Assembly: GCA_001600095.1 (NCBI GenBank)
Contig: BCIX01000006.1
Coordinates: forward strand, 186,001-250,000
Source of the DNA: Bullera alba
Taxonomy: Eukaryota; Basidiomycota; Tremellomycetes; Tremellales; Bulleraceae
Length of the DNA: 64,000 nucleotides
Direction of reading: 5' to 3'
A program made the position numbers and the translations under genes. This document shows, one piece after another, positions 1 to 11,069 of the stretch; positions within the stretch are counted from its first letter, which is position 1; each line of letters opens with the position of its first letter. The notes under the pieces are model-generated. The model ran no database searches. It worked only from the letters and a program-made list of their open reading frames with translations, and was not told the DNA's origin.

Positions 1-907
1 GGCACCGACGGAGACGACTTCATGAAGCAGAGTGCAAAGTTGAAGCCGGTCCTCATCCAGGCGATCGAAGAGGTGGTAGGAGAGCTGGAGACGACGCACG
101 AGGACGTGGCAAAGGGCGCAAGGGAGCATATCCACTCGTCGTGAGTATCGTCGTGTTTGACGATCAGCACCGCTACGATAAGCACCCCTGGATGAGGCGC
201 TCATTCAATTGCTTAGCGAGGTTATCCTCACTTTGGGCCACTCGAAGACTGTCGAGGCGTTTTTGAGAAACGCATATAGAGATCGAAAGTTTACTGTGAT
301 CGTGGCCGAGTCTGCGCCTTCGTGAGTCATCCCCCCGTACCATCTATTCAGCACGCTGGGCTTATCACCCACCTGCTAGGTACCTTGGCCACTCCATGGC
401 GACCGCCTTGTCCTCTGCAAACATCCCCGTCCTGCTCGTCCCCGACTCGTCTCTATACGCACTCATGCCGCGCGTCACCAAAGTCCTCCTCGGGGCACAC
501 TCTGTTCTCGCCAACGGCGGTCTATTCGCCCTGTCGGGTTCCCTCACCGTGGCCCTGGCGGCGAAACAGCATTCGAAACCGGTAGTCGTGACGTCTGGTC
601 AATTCAAGTTTGCCCCCGTGTGGAATCTCTATCACGAGTACTCTGCCATCGACTTCAAATCCCCAGGAGACGTCATGGGGTATAAAGGAAACGGAGGGGG
701 TGGTGGCGTTGAGAGCGTCGAGGCCCTTGATCCTTACTACGACTACATCAGGCCAGAGCTCGTCAACTTGTTCGTCACCAACGAGTGAGTTTCAGGGTTT
801 TGGTTGGGAGTGAAGAGGCTGACACGAAGCGCAGAGGTGATCACCCGCCGTCGTACATCTACCGACTTATCAAAGAGGCCTACGACGATGAAGACGTCGA
901 GTTGTAG
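1..907 (+). CDS. GCD7: Translation initiation factor eIF2B subunit beta, 3' part
   Basis: Regulatory beta subunit of eIF2B, the guanine-nucleotide exchange factor that recycles eIF2 in the cytosol. The gene enters the window already in frame, so the N-terminus is missing. Four exons can be read (1-140, 217-321, 380-784, 835-907) with GTGAGT donors. The joined frame shows the family core: [14 protein letters not shown], a VIVAESAP strand, [10 protein letters not shown], then [13 protein letters not shown] and [11 protein letters not shown], which form the Rossmann-like half shared by eIF2B alpha, beta and delta. The C-terminus ([12 protein letters not shown], then [12 protein letters not shown]) is typical of beta rather than alpha or delta. 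A Gly-rich insert (GNGGGGGV) sits before the last helices. It converges on the gene at 1053 with a 145-bp gap. The identification is from motif recall, not a search. Confidence 0.88.
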
Positions 908-1052
908 ACCGTCGCCGAGATAGCATCGTTCGCAGGAGCTCGCATGTCATTCGAAGTATATCCCTCATCATTGGTATACTCAAGCATGCAAGGTATCCTA
1001 CAATAACACATAGCTCGGTGCCAGATCGACTCTCCGCTCCTCCCACACTGTC

Positions 1053-3320
1053 TCACTTCCCGTACACTATGGATTCTAACTCCCGCACAATCCTCCCCAT
1101 CCGCTTGCTCACAGTCCACCTCGACCATCTCTGTGGGCGGAGCTCAGTAGCGTGGACCATGTCCCCGGAACCTGGTACTTGTCCTTCAAACTTCGATTCA
1201 TCGCCTTCCTCCTCGCTCCCTCGCTCGCTGACATTCTCCATGAACGCCTGCCGCTCGATATCCGTTTCTTCCAATTGTCCATCTTCGGAAACGTCGTTTG
1301 CTTGTCGGACATGCTCGTATGGCGTCATGTGCTGTTTCTCTGCCTCCCCTCCGACTCCGGTAAACTTGTCCTCCATTGCTCTGAACACCTGTAGAAGCGT
1401 CTCGGGGTCGCCATTCGTCACTCTGTTGAATGCTGCCATGATGTCGCCGACTTCGTTTGGCGTCGGCGCGAGGTTGTGACTACCTCGCTGGGGGATGAGC
1501 CCCATGAATTGCCCAAAGAGGCCTTGCAGGATTTCGATATTGTACATCCCGGCCAGTCTCGACATCGAGGTCGAGTGGTCCCTCTGTTCGTCGGTTTGCC
1601 GGTCGGAAATTTCCCCTCTGACGGCTCGACTCGTAGCGACGGATGTCTCCTCGGGGAAGAATGACTCTCCACTTTGCCGGCCGGTGGAGCTTGGAGCATC
1701 GGCCCCTCGGGACCAAATGTCCGTGATGAGCGACATGTCCTTTGCCCCGTTGTTGCGAGCAGTCCTAGCTCCCGAGGTTCGTCGTTTACCCGCAGAGGAT
1801 TCGGCGTCAAGGCCGATGGCTACTTGTCCAATCTCTCCATCGGCGCCCTGGGGACTTTGAATGGCGGCGAGCGTCTTTGATCCGAAAGATCGCTTGGGCC
1901 TACCGACCTGCGCCTCCGGCGAGGAGGGGAACAGGAATGCCGCTGCGCCAATCTTGTTCTGAACCCTCTGGCCAAACAGGACGAAACCTCGGAACAAGCC
2001 GGTATAGTGCTCGAACCCGGGGGTGAAGCCGAGTTTGTAAGTATCGTTAAACACTTGCAGTGCGGCTTCGAGGTATCCCGTCGTGGACAACCTCGTGCTG
2101 AGCGTCTTGTACGTGATTGCCGAAGGAGTCACATTGTCGGGAACGTTGATACCGAGCAAAAGACCACTGCGGGCGGACCAATCTTCCAGCTCGATGAGGG
2201 GTAGGATGTTTGTTATGGCATCCGGGTCGACACTGGCATTGACGTGAAGTTTTCGATAGATCGAGTTGATCTCCGCCCACATTCCATAATCACCAAGTAT
2301 GCCAATCAGGTTGTTGAACAATATCGTCCTGTGGGACGCATTCTCCACATTGTCCATTGCCTCGGCCATTATAGTCGGCAGAGATTCGATCCGACGCTCG
2401 TGACTGGTCATCCGCATCAGAGCGAGATAATCGTAGCTGGTAAATTTGATCCCCAAGTCGACACCCCACTGCCAATTCCGGTGGAAGCGAGCACTGTCCC
2501 CTACCACGGCGCACATGTAGAGCAGTTGGCTCAAACCGCCTTGCCATGTTTTTCGCACCCAGTTCAACCTCTCCGTGATCGCGAGCGGAGCCTCACTCGT
2601 ATCCTGCGTCATGGCGGTTTGTTGCTGGTTTGTCGGCACAAACCCGCCCAAGTACTGTCCTTCCTGAGCTTCCAGCGGCAAGTCGACCAGGCCAATCTCC
2701 ATATTTCGCAATCGTTGCTCCACCTCGTCCAGCTGTCGATCGGTCGGATACACCCATTTCGACCTGGTCGAGATCAAAAGCAACAATTTCTCCAAATTCA
2801 TCTTCTCCTCATCCATCATTGTGCTCATCAACCCGACCACCTCGAGCATCATCTCCCAGGATGCTGCTCTATCGGCGTGCGTGCGGTCCATCACATTGCT
2901 GATCCGGCGGATAGCCTGGATTACCTGTTTGAGCTCCGTGGGGCTCAACGGCGGAGCAGTCGGGTCGGCCAGTACTGCCGCAGTGAACGCGGCGTGAAGG
3001 TCGGACAGGCTGGTCTCGGTGTATACCCTGTTCTGAAGCAATTTGTGCAGGTTGGACAACCGCTTGGATCGCTCGAGCGCGGACAATCGATGATATCGGG
3101 TTGATTGGCGTTTTGGCTCGGGCGTCGTCTTGATGGTGTAATCGCGGGCCATATCTCGGGGAAAGCATCCAGAAAGGAGGTTCATAATCTGTCCGTTGCT
3201 CAGGCCGGGATATGACCGTCGTGGTATTTCCCGAAATGTTTCGTCCAGCTCCGGTGGAGCGATATCCCTAGACCTGTCTATCTGCTCGGGACCGGCCATC
3301 GCGTTGTGACGCGCTGTCAT
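1053..3320 (-). CDS. PPR-like helical-repeat protein, C-terminal extension of GUF1 or a separate gene
   Basis: An open frame of about 755 codons with no intron. It is in frame with the spliced end of GUF1 and begins at an internal ATG (3320, MTARHNAMAG) that could be the start of a separate gene. The middle part has paired-helix repeats resembling degenerate pentatricopeptide repeats, for example TILFNNLIGILGDYGMW, then SAITYKTLSTRLSTTGYLEA, then HYTGLFRGFV. PPR proteins usually bind organelle RNA. The last 250 residues are hydrophilic and probably disordered (KRRTSGARTARNNG, ERGSEEEGDE), ending in a basic helix before the stop at 1053. If translated alone, the N-terminus has only a modest mitochondrial leader; if fused, it would travel on the GUF1 presequence. 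The PPR assignment rests on repeat appearance and could be another alpha-solenoid. Confidence 0.7.
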   Translation of the reverse strand: MTARHNAMAGPEQIDRSRDIAPPELDETFREIPRRSYPGLSNGQIMNLLSGCFPRDMARDYTIKTTPEPKRQSTRYHRLSALERSKRLSNLHKLLQNRVYTETSLSDLHAAFTAAVLADPTAPPLSPTELKQVIQAIRRISNVMDRTHADRAASWEMMLEVVGLMSTMMDEEKMNLEKLLLLISTRSKWVYPTDRQLDEVEQRLRNMEIGLVDLPLEAQEGQYLGGFVPTNQQQTAMTQDTSEAPLAITERLNWVRKTWQGGLSQLLYMCAVVGDSARFHRNWQWGVDLGIKFTSYDYLALMRMTSHERRIESLPTIMAEAMDNVENASHRTILFNNLIGILGDYGMWAEINSIYRKLHVNASVDPDAITNILPLIELEDWSARSGLLLGINVPDNVTPSAITYKTLSTRLSTTGYLEAALQVFNDTYKLGFTPGFEHYTGLFRGFVLFGQRVQNKIGAAAFLFPSSPEAQVGRPKRSFGSKTLAAIQSPQGADGEIGQVAIGLDAESSAGKRRTSGARTARNNGAKDMSLITDIWSRGADAPSSTGRQSGESFFPEETSVATSRAVRGEISDRQTDEQRDHSTSMSRLAGMYNIEILQGLFGQFMGLIPQRGSHNLAPTPNEVGDIMAAFNRVTNGDPETLLQVFRAMEDKFTGVGGEAEKQHMTPYEHVRQANDVSEDGQLEETDIERQAFMENVSERGSEEEGDESKFEGQVPGSGDMVHATELRPQRWSRWTVSKRMGRIVRELESIVYGK

Positions 3321-6220
3321 GGTGGAGAACTTTCTAGGTCGAGAGGATAAGACGTCGAAGAAGGCCGATTGGGGCATGTTGATGTTCCCGGCCAGATGTT
3401 TCAATCGCTTCTTTCCTTCCTTCTGCTTGTCTAGCTGCTTTTGTTTTCGATCCCAGTGGCCTGTATATCATCAGCAATGGGCCACCGATCATAATGTGTT
3501 TGTACCCACCTCCATACAAGCCCGCCGTGACATCTTTCCTATTGGCAGAGATTGTCTCTCTCGCTACGACCTTTGTCCCGATGGCAGCCTGGATTGCCAG
3601 CTCAAACATCTGCTTGGGGACGACCTTCTTCAATTTCTTGCACCAATCCCCTCCGATGGCCTGCGCGGCGCTTCGATGGACGATCATGGCAAGTGCGTCA
3701 ACTGGCTTGCTATTGAGCAGAATGTTCAATTTGACGAGGTCGGAGCGCTCATATCCCGCTTCTTCGTAGTCGAACGATGCGAATCCCGAACTCGCAGACT
3801 TGAGTTCGGAGAAGAAGTCGGTCACGATTTCTGCAGCCGCAGCGCAATTAGCTACCAATCTCGGACATGAGAGGGAGATCGCTCACCTGCTAGAGGGAAA
3901 GTGTACCGCAGTAACGAACGACCTGTAGTCTCCAACACCTTGTACTCCAGCTGTGTGGCCCGATACCTCGAGCAGAGGTCCATCATCATGCCGATATAGT
4001 CTGTAAGAGGTCAGTGGGTCCCAATTGGCGTCAATTCTTGCACGTACCATTCGGCACAATGATTGAAGCGTTCACTGGTCTCGTTTAGCTACGTCAGACC
4101 ACTTGGAATAACACATACCGATAGGCTCCTCGATCCTCGATATTCTGGTCCGTGCGTCGAGATCGGGAAAATCGGTGGGGTTGGAGATGAACTCCTCGGT
4201 TCCATTAGTATAAATGACTGGAAAGTGTCAGCTAGAGTTGTTCGGTGGGTGTCAACTTTGGAGCTCACCCTTATACGGAACAGTGGGCGCGGTGACTATT
4301 ACATTCGACGAATACTCGTCTTCCAGCCGCTGCCGGCTTTGCGAGGCGTATCAGTCCATGTACTCAGCATCTCCCAGGCGACTCACAACACGTCCATATG
4401 CAGTGTGCCCAGGAATCCCAGTCGAAAGCCTTGACTCAGGGCGGCAGAGGTCTCACGGGCAATAGACACTTTAAGTGGGCGTGAGCTGTAGATTACCACC
4501 ACTCGCTATGGCACCCACCACTTCGGTCGTTCAATGTGAGCTGTGGCCAGCAGTGTCAGCGCGAGTGTCACACGGGATGAGGTCTAGGACTTGCCCGTTC
4601 GATCGCTTCTTCGAGTTTGGTAAAATCCGCAGAGTCCATGGGGAAAACTCCGGCGTACACCTACCCATCGTTTAGCCTTTGTATGCCATAGGGTTCCTGA
4701 TGCAGGCTCACCATCGCCTTCATTGGTTTGAAACCGGGCAAAGGCTCGACGAGCTCTTTATCAAGGCATACCGTGTCGCCGATATGGGCTGAAAAGTAGT
4801 CAGCTTGATCGACACAATGACACGAACAACAGCTCACCTTCTTCCGAATTCTTCATGCTGCATATCAGATAACTGAAAAATGATGAGTCTGTCTTTGCGA
4901 CATTGGCACCTCTGTCGATCCACTCACCCCACTTGGCCCTCATTGAGTATATCCACAGGGACCTCCTCTGGGTTGTTGATCCCGATCTCCAGCACTTCGT
5001 ACTTCCGATCTGCCTGCAAGAACCGAATTTTGTCGCCGACCTGGACGCTACCGGAGAACACTCGTACAAGAGCGACTACGCCCCTGAAGTGGTCATAGCT
5101 ACGCTTTGTCAATCAACACCTCGGAGTGACTTGAATCTCGTACGCACTAGGTGTCAAAGACTAGACCCCTGAACTTGCGATCATCATCCTTCCACGGTCG
5201 AGGTGGCGGTAGCCCGTCGATGATCTGGGTCAAGACCTTGTCCACGCCCAACCCGCTTTTCGCACTGATGAACATGTGTTTGTCCGCTTCTAGTCCCAAT
5301 GTCGTGTCAATCTGCTCGGACGTGGCTTCCGGTGATGCATGTTCCAGGTCGACCTTGTTGATCACTGCCAGCAAGGTGAGGTCGGCTTCCAGTGCGACGT
5401 GAAAGACGGATAGCGTTTGTGCCTGAATGCCCTCTGGAATCGCGAAGTGTTGTTAGGCCCAGTTCCACTTTAAGAGTCTTCGCTCGCAACAAGATGTGCG
5501 GGGAGCAGAGGCCATACTCACGAGTACAATCCACCAGCAACAGCCCTCCCTCGCAAGCGCCCAGACTCCGAGACACTTCATATGAAAAGTCGACGTGACC
5601 TGGTGTGTCGATCAGGTTGATCAGATATCGGTTTCCGTCGGTGTGCGTATGTATGATGGACACCGTCTGGGCTTTGACCGTGATCCCTCTTTCCCTCTCG
5701 ACCTTCAATTTGTCCAAGAACTGCGGGGACGAAGTGGCAGGTACAGTGTTCGTCATCTGCCAGCATGTGTTAGGCTTCCTCACTGCGCTTCCATCGTGCC
5801 GGCCTTAACTCACTTGCAATAGCCTGTCAGCTAGTGTCGACTTGCCATGGTCTATATGCGCTATGATCGAGAGATTCCTATCAGCATATTCGAGTCAGTA
5901 TGGGCCTTTCAAGCAGCGATGAGAGACTGGTCGACTCGCCGTATCCGCTCCGGAGGGAATTCCTGCATGTTCACCATCTTGCCGACTTCCCTGACCGACT
6001 TCTTTGGTGCTGCAAGCCGAGGTACACCAGTGGAGAAGGTCCTCGGCGGGGACATTGACATATTTGCTGAATATCTGGACGTGAGACGCTCCGCATTGCT
6101 GCTGGTAGCGGCGATCGACCGCTTGAGGGTGAGGGTGATGGCGGACGTGCTGGCTCGAGCGGCTTGAGCCCTCGCTGCGCATACAGCGCAGGTGAGCGGC
6201 TTCCGAAGCGTGAGGCTCAT
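3321..6220 (-). CDS. GUF1: Mitochondrial translation factor GUF1 (EF4/LepA family), N-terminal part of a longer frame
   Basis: Ribosome-dependent GTPase of the LepA/EF4 family, which acts on mitochondrial ribosomes. The ATG at 6220 opens a basic, hydroxylated leader ([20 protein letters not shown]) that fits a mitochondrial presequence. About ten exons follow. GTPase motifs are visible: AHIDHGKST (G1), [12 protein letters not shown] (G2), [12 protein letters not shown] (G3) and [10 protein letters not shown] (G4), with the EGIQAQTL stretch typical of LepA/GUF1. The LepA-specific C-terminal domain is complete: [19 protein letters not shown], then [17 protein letters not shown] and [12 protein letters not shown] 49-nt intron (3461-3509) lies between these last two parts. 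After splicing there is no stop after DVL, and the frame runs on into the PPR-like region. If the intron is retained, the frame shifts and stops at 3334-3336. The family is clear; the true 3' end is not. Confidence 0.9.
3461..3509 (-). other. 49-nt intron deciding between GUF1 alone and GUF1-PPR fusion
   Basis: The donor is GTGGGT and the acceptor ATACAG on the minus strand. Removal rebuilds the conserved LepA tail (YGG-HWDRK). The length is not a multiple of three, so retention changes frame and reaches a TAG at 3334-3336, 13 nt before the ATG at 3320. Confidence 0.75.
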
Positions 6221-6569
6221 GACTGATAGATTCCAAGGGAGCCACAGTGCCTCCTAGGGTTTGAGCTGTGTCTATCTCCTTGTTGTGTCGCCTGACAAGG
6301 CTATAGCTATGTTGCAGCTCGTTAGGTTGATCGCAGCTGGTGCACCGAAATCTCCAAGCTCACGGAGATGTCCCTTCTATCTCCGCTTATCGGCTACCTC
6401 CGCCCGCCTAACCAGTTTGCCGAGTGACGTGCTCGCTCTCACCGACTTTTAATTCGGAAATCAATCTCAGTCCATCTCAGTCATCACAAGAGCTGGGAGC
6501 GGTGACGAGCACAGAGGTAGTGCTCAGCAATCAACCTCAAACGACCTGACTGCCTGTGTAATAGCCACC
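6221..6569. other. Divergent intergenic region, GUF1 / cysteine synthase
   Basis: 349 bp between the start codons of two divergent genes. It should hold both promoters and 5' leaders. I see no clear TATA box or repeat and no further coding potential. Confidence 0.6.
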
Positions 6570-8186
6570 ATGTCGTTCCTGAAAGCCGCTCTTAGACCAC
6601 TGGCCGTCTCGGCCAGGGGGTACGCCACGACTGTGACTGGGTTTGGAAAAGAGGTGGAAGGGTTCGTGGGCGCTGTCGGCAACACACCCTTGGTGAGCAA
6701 TTGGCCTCTCCCGGCCACAGCAAGTATGGACCCGCATGGCTGACCGGTGCAGATCCGGCTGAACCGCCTATCTGAGGAGACGGGCTGTAACATCCTAGCC
6801 AAGGCCGAGTTCATGTCGCCCGGCGGATCAGTCAAGGACAGAGCGGCGCTATACCTCGTCAAAGATGCCGAGGAGAAGGGCTTGATCAGACCAGGGGGAA
6901 CCGTCGTGGAGGGTACCGCCGGAAACACCGGTATCGGCCTCGCCCATGTGTGCAGGAGTAAAGGATACAAGTGTGTCATTTACATGCCGGACACGCAGAG
7001 TCAGGAGAAGATCGACCTGTTGAGGATGCTGGGCGCGGATGTCCGGCCTGTGCCAGGTGAGTTTGCCGGTGCCAGTCGGACGTTTGATGCGTCTCTCGAG
7101 ACCGGTGGAAGTGATGGCTTAAAGTGGGCTGGTTCGAAGCCAGTGAAGGAGGAAGCTGGGAGACCTATCGATCCCTCATCTCGATCACACCCGTTTACGC
7201 CCCCGGCCCTCTCCCAAGCTCGCTCTAGGCCCTTGATCGCTTTCGAACCCACATGCTAATGCCACTAAGCCGTCGCATTCGACAACCCGCAAAACTACAA
7301 CCACCAAGCAAAGCGATACGCCGAATCCATCGACAACGCCGTCTGGACCAATCAGTTTGACAACATCGCCAATAGACTCGCCCACATTTCCACCACCGGA
7401 CCAGAAATCTGGGAGCAGACCAACGGAGGTAAATTGGACGCTTTCATCTGCGCTACTGGCACAGGTGGAACACTTGCCGGTGTGACGAGATACCTTACAG
7501 AAAAGTCGGAGGGTAGAGTTGAGGGCTGGCTGGCGGATCCACCGGGAAGTGTGCTCTACAACCTGGTGGAGAATGGCAAAGCGGCCAGAGAGGGTAACGG
7601 TTCGATAACAGAGGGTGAGTGGGGGGTTTATACGGCTTTTACCATATCCATCATTAACTCTCACACACGTCCTTCCTGCGGCTCGGCGAGGTAGAGTAGT
7701 CGATCTGACAAGACTTAGGTATTGGACAGGGACGGGTGACCAACAACTTGCAACAAGACCTGTCCCTCCTCAGCGGCGCCATTCACGTTCCAGACTCGCA
7801 ATCCATCAACATGGTATACAGACTGCTCGACGAGGAGGGTCTTTACGTCGGCGCATCGTCCGCTTTGAATGTTGTTGCCGCTACGGAACTCGCCAAGAAG
7901 AAGGGCAAGGGCCATACAGTGGTGACGATCCTGTGTGATGGCGCTTACAGGTGAGCCACGAACGAAACTTGCCAGAGAGGATGAGAGGGAGAAAGGTGTC
8001 AGAGAACTTCACGTTGAAAGCCGGAGAGAGCGAACGGAACAATGGAGTGTTGATCTGGATACCTGGAGCTGACGCCCTTTGGTCAGATATCAAGCCCGTC
8101 TTTTCTCCCGAGTCTGGCTCGAGTCGAAAGGTCTTGTTGGGGCGATTCCAGAGAGGCTGCAGAAGCAGTACATCGTCTTGCCATAG
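6570..8186 (+). CDS. Cysteine synthase (O-acetylserine sulfhydrylase), probably mitochondrial
   Basis: PLP enzyme that makes cysteine from O-acetylserine and sulfide. Five exons: 6570-6692, 6753-7056, 7270-7614, 7719-7950, 8087-8186. The first 21 residues ([21 protein letters not shown]) look like a mitochondrial presequence. GNTPLIRLNRL opens the fold. The PLP lysine is in [13 protein letters not shown], and the substrate loop is [13 protein letters not shown], with TAGNTG in place of the bacterial TSGNTG. Phosphate-binding glycines are in [16 protein letters not shown]. The last exon gives a tail ending KQYIVLP. Intron 2 is 213 nt, about four times the local norm, but I could not identify an RNA gene in it. 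A cystathionine beta-synthase is less likely because there are no heme or CBS domains. Confidence 0.88.
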
Positions 8187-8764
8187 TGCATCACGATTCA
8201 GCGCGGCCAAGTGATGGGCGCGTAGAGAGGTTTTGCAACTGCGTAGGGTGGAAGACGCGGGAATTACGAGGCGGCCGGAGGGCAAGGGGTTTATTTGGGC
8301 CTGGAGGCATTGGCTTGGGATGCAAGCAGTGGCGGAATGCGCTGTTGCAGCGGTCGTCAGGGGTGGTGATCAGTGAGAACGACATTCTTGACGCTGCTCA
8401 GATGCATGCCTCCGTCGCAAGTCTCGTCGTACGGAAACTTCTCGGGACAGGCAAAGCCGAAGTGCCGCACACGACTGTTTAGACGGTCGCCCAGCGCACA
8501 TAGCGCGACGCAGGGCTCTGTCGAGCTCATATCAACGACAGGAATGACTGACCAAGTCGGCATCATAGATACAGAGGTCGGGGGCAACGTGAATGGTGAC
8601 CTATTATGATACAGTAGAATCGACTGCCCATCCGCCTCGCACTACGAAACCATCTCTGCTTCCTTCGCATCCCAGATTCCCCGCCCATCCATCGCCTAGA
8701 TCCCTCTTCGTTGAGCTCTCTCGTTCCCCGATCCGGCCATATAACTCTGTTCACTCCGGACTGA
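8187..8764. other. Convergent intergenic region
   Basis: 578 bp between the stop codons of cysteine synthase and the PAP2-like gene. Frames here are short and lack family motifs. It is presumably two 3' UTRs. Confidence 0.6.
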
Positions 8765-10439
8765 TCAGAGGCCTCTGCACCATATCCCTCTGCATGCCAG
8801 GTTCTCGACTGACCGCCGCGACGAATTGGGCTTTGTCCATCGGCTTCTCGGTGCTACGTCAAGTCAGCCTACACCCCCACATGACTGCCGCGCTGCGTGG
8901 GACGGTGGAGAGAGAAAGGGAACCCACCCTGTCAACCAGAACCCCCATTCCTCGATCGGTCTCAGATTCAACATCATGCCGTTGATCTTGTGCGCTAGGA
9001 CGGTGACGAAGAACCCGCCCACTGCGTCGAGAATGTAATGGTTGGCCGTGGCCTGAGACCGTTAGTGTAGTTCGAGCAGGATCGCCAGGATCGCTAGGAT
9101 AGAGGTGAGAGGACAGGACAGGACATGTCAGGAGAGCTAGTAAGGAAGGGAGTGGCTTACCATGATCACGAGCAGGATGAGTACGGGGTACGAGAGTGCT
9201 ATGGTCCGGATCCACTTGTGGGGCGAGTACACGTAAAGTGATACTCCGCTACGTCCTTTCATCAGCCGCCATTCGACGTTTTCTTCAGCATGCTGTTCAC
9301 TCACATGACAAAGCTGTATCCGAAGTGGAGGGACGGGAAAGCCGCCAATTGATTCTGGAACTGATCACCTCGTTAGCACCGACCACTGCAGTGATAGCGC
9401 ACGGGCTCACCTTGTTCGTCGTCCAGATACTGGCCGCTTTGCCGGTATGCAACGTGTCAACATAGCCGAATTCCTCGAATGGCAGCAGTCGGGGCGGCAT
9501 ACAGGGCCAAGAGGAGAACACGATGAAGGCCAGGCAATTGCAGACGACCAGTGTCCGGCGTGTGGACTGGAAGATCTGTGGGTGAAAGTACTTGTACGAA
9601 TAGGCCATGAAAGCGATCGTGGCGGGTATGTGGACCATGGCGTAGGTCCTAAATGAGTCAGCAGTCATCCTTGCACGTGCAATCTCGCCTTGACAAGACG
9701 CTCCTGATCAACCGCCTCGCTCACTTGTTGAAGAAGATCAATAGCCATTCCCGCTTCATAACGAAGTGCTGCAGAGCCAGTTCTACGTCGATATGCAGCC
9801 ATCTCTGTATAGAGATGATCTGCCGAGCATGTCGCTCCGATATCGATCTCGTATTTGCGCCCATCGTCAGAGCCTGGCACGCTCGAGCAATCTGATACAC
9901 CCAATACCTATCACTCTGGTCAGCTCAACCCATTCTGGAACCGAGAGTAGGACCCACGTGAGGAGCCAGTACCACACCTCCATGAGGAACGGGAACATTG
10001 CGAGAAAGCGACTGGTCAATCGCATCCTATACCTCGCATTGTCGGGCACTCGGATCGTCCACAAGAGAAACTTCATCTCCTTGTGCACCGGAGCGCGGAT
10101 CGCCCGCTCGGGTGATGACTCGGCAAAGGCATTCGCGATCACAATGTCGGATGGTTTGCGGCGATTGATCAGGCAGCCAACAGTCAGAATGGAGGCGACA
10201 ACTGATGGTGATGCGGTCATACGAGCCAGTCGACGGATATGGTGGATGGTCATACGTTACGGCAAGGTCGTGTGAGGTGTTGGTCACATGGCGCGAAGAC
10301 GAGCAGGTTGTTATGCATGTGAGGATCGAGCAGAGGCGGGATGGATCATCGTCAGCCCAGTACCCCTGCTGTATGATGTCGACTCACGCGCTGGCTCGAG
10401 GATGAAGCTGAGAGCGGGGATCTCTTCCACCTTCGACAT
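8765..10439 (-). CDS. PAP2-superfamily / AUR1-like inositolphosphotransferase-type membrane protein
   Basis: Multi-pass membrane protein of the fungal PAP2_3 class (AUR1/IPT1-like), which includes enzymes moving phospho-head groups between lipids. The start chosen is ATG 10439 (MSKVEEIPALSFILEPA); its exon joins across a long intron to LVASILTVGCLINRRKPSDI, giving a continuous first membrane segment. Later exons carry YWVYQIARACQAL, a helix with IISIQRWLHIDVE, then TYAMVHIPATIAFMAYSYKY. The two catalytic blocks are both present: NQLAAFPSLHFGYSF (first active-site His) and ATANHYILDAVGGFF (second His and Asp). The fold and catalytic residues are clear, but these motifs differ from true inositol phosphorylceramide synthase, so substrate is unknown. 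The last exon is uncertain: one reading ends soon after FWLTG, another adds about 30 basic residues and stops at 8765. Confidence 0.75.
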
Positions 10440-10789
10440 GATCGAGATTGCAGGTACCGGTGGCCAAGTATTCCGTCCAAGCCGAGTGTCCCTAAATCAG
10501 TGCTCTCGTCTCTGGCGGCGTCCTCGCAGGTCGTGTGAGTGGTGAGACTGGCGATATGCTGGCTGATGTCTGAGACGACGAAGTGATCACTGAAACGATA
10601 ACAATGCATGCGATGTGAGCACACATTATGAGTATGAGCGCTTCCTAGTCCCTTCAGCTCGCGTAACTCAGCGATTTGACATTGTTGACAGAGTGCGCCT
10701 GACATGACATTAAGCTCGCTCCTCGGCCATCTTGAATCCTCTTGGGTCTTGACCGTGGGCCGTGGCCGAGCCGAAGACTGCCGAAGTGA

Positions 10790-10807
10790 AGACGTCTGCA
10801 GACGTCT
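10790..10807. promoter_or_regulatory. 18-nt perfect palindrome with two GACGTC cores
   Basis: AGACGTCTGCAGACGTCT reads the same on both strands and contains two GACGTC half-palindromes 10 bp apart, one helical turn. GACGTC is the core of CRE/ATF-type bZIP sites. It is 350 bp upstream of the PAP2-like start and 870 bp upstream of the MSC7-like start. Regulatory function is inferred. Confidence 0.35.
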
Positions 10808-11040
10808 GCCCTTTAGGACTTCACGGACTTCTCGACCTCTCATCATCTCGTCATCTTACCCTTATCGGGTGTAGCGTCGAAGTCGGGGAGAAGAGGGGAG
10901 AAGCCGCTTGACTCTTTAGAACCGCTTCATCCTGAGGAATTCGGGGTCGGCGAGCTAAGCCCGACTGCGGTCGCCTCCCCAGAGGCCCTTACATGCTCCT
11001 ATCATCTCCTTCTTCTCCTACCATAGCCTACCGTCCATCA

Positions 11041-11069
11041 GCGTAGGCAGAGGTAGGCAGGCGTAGGCC
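11041..11069. repeat. Short GTAGGCAG direct repeats
   Basis: Three imperfect copies of a GTAGGC(AG) unit in tandem: gcgtaggcag, aggtaggcag, gcgtaggcc. It lies in the divergent promoter region. No function is evident. Confidence 0.5.

Noticed and set aside
7125..7145. GGTTCGAAGCC word resembling a tRNA B box inside a cysteine synthase intron
   Set aside because: No matching A box at the right distance and no cloverleaf can be drawn.
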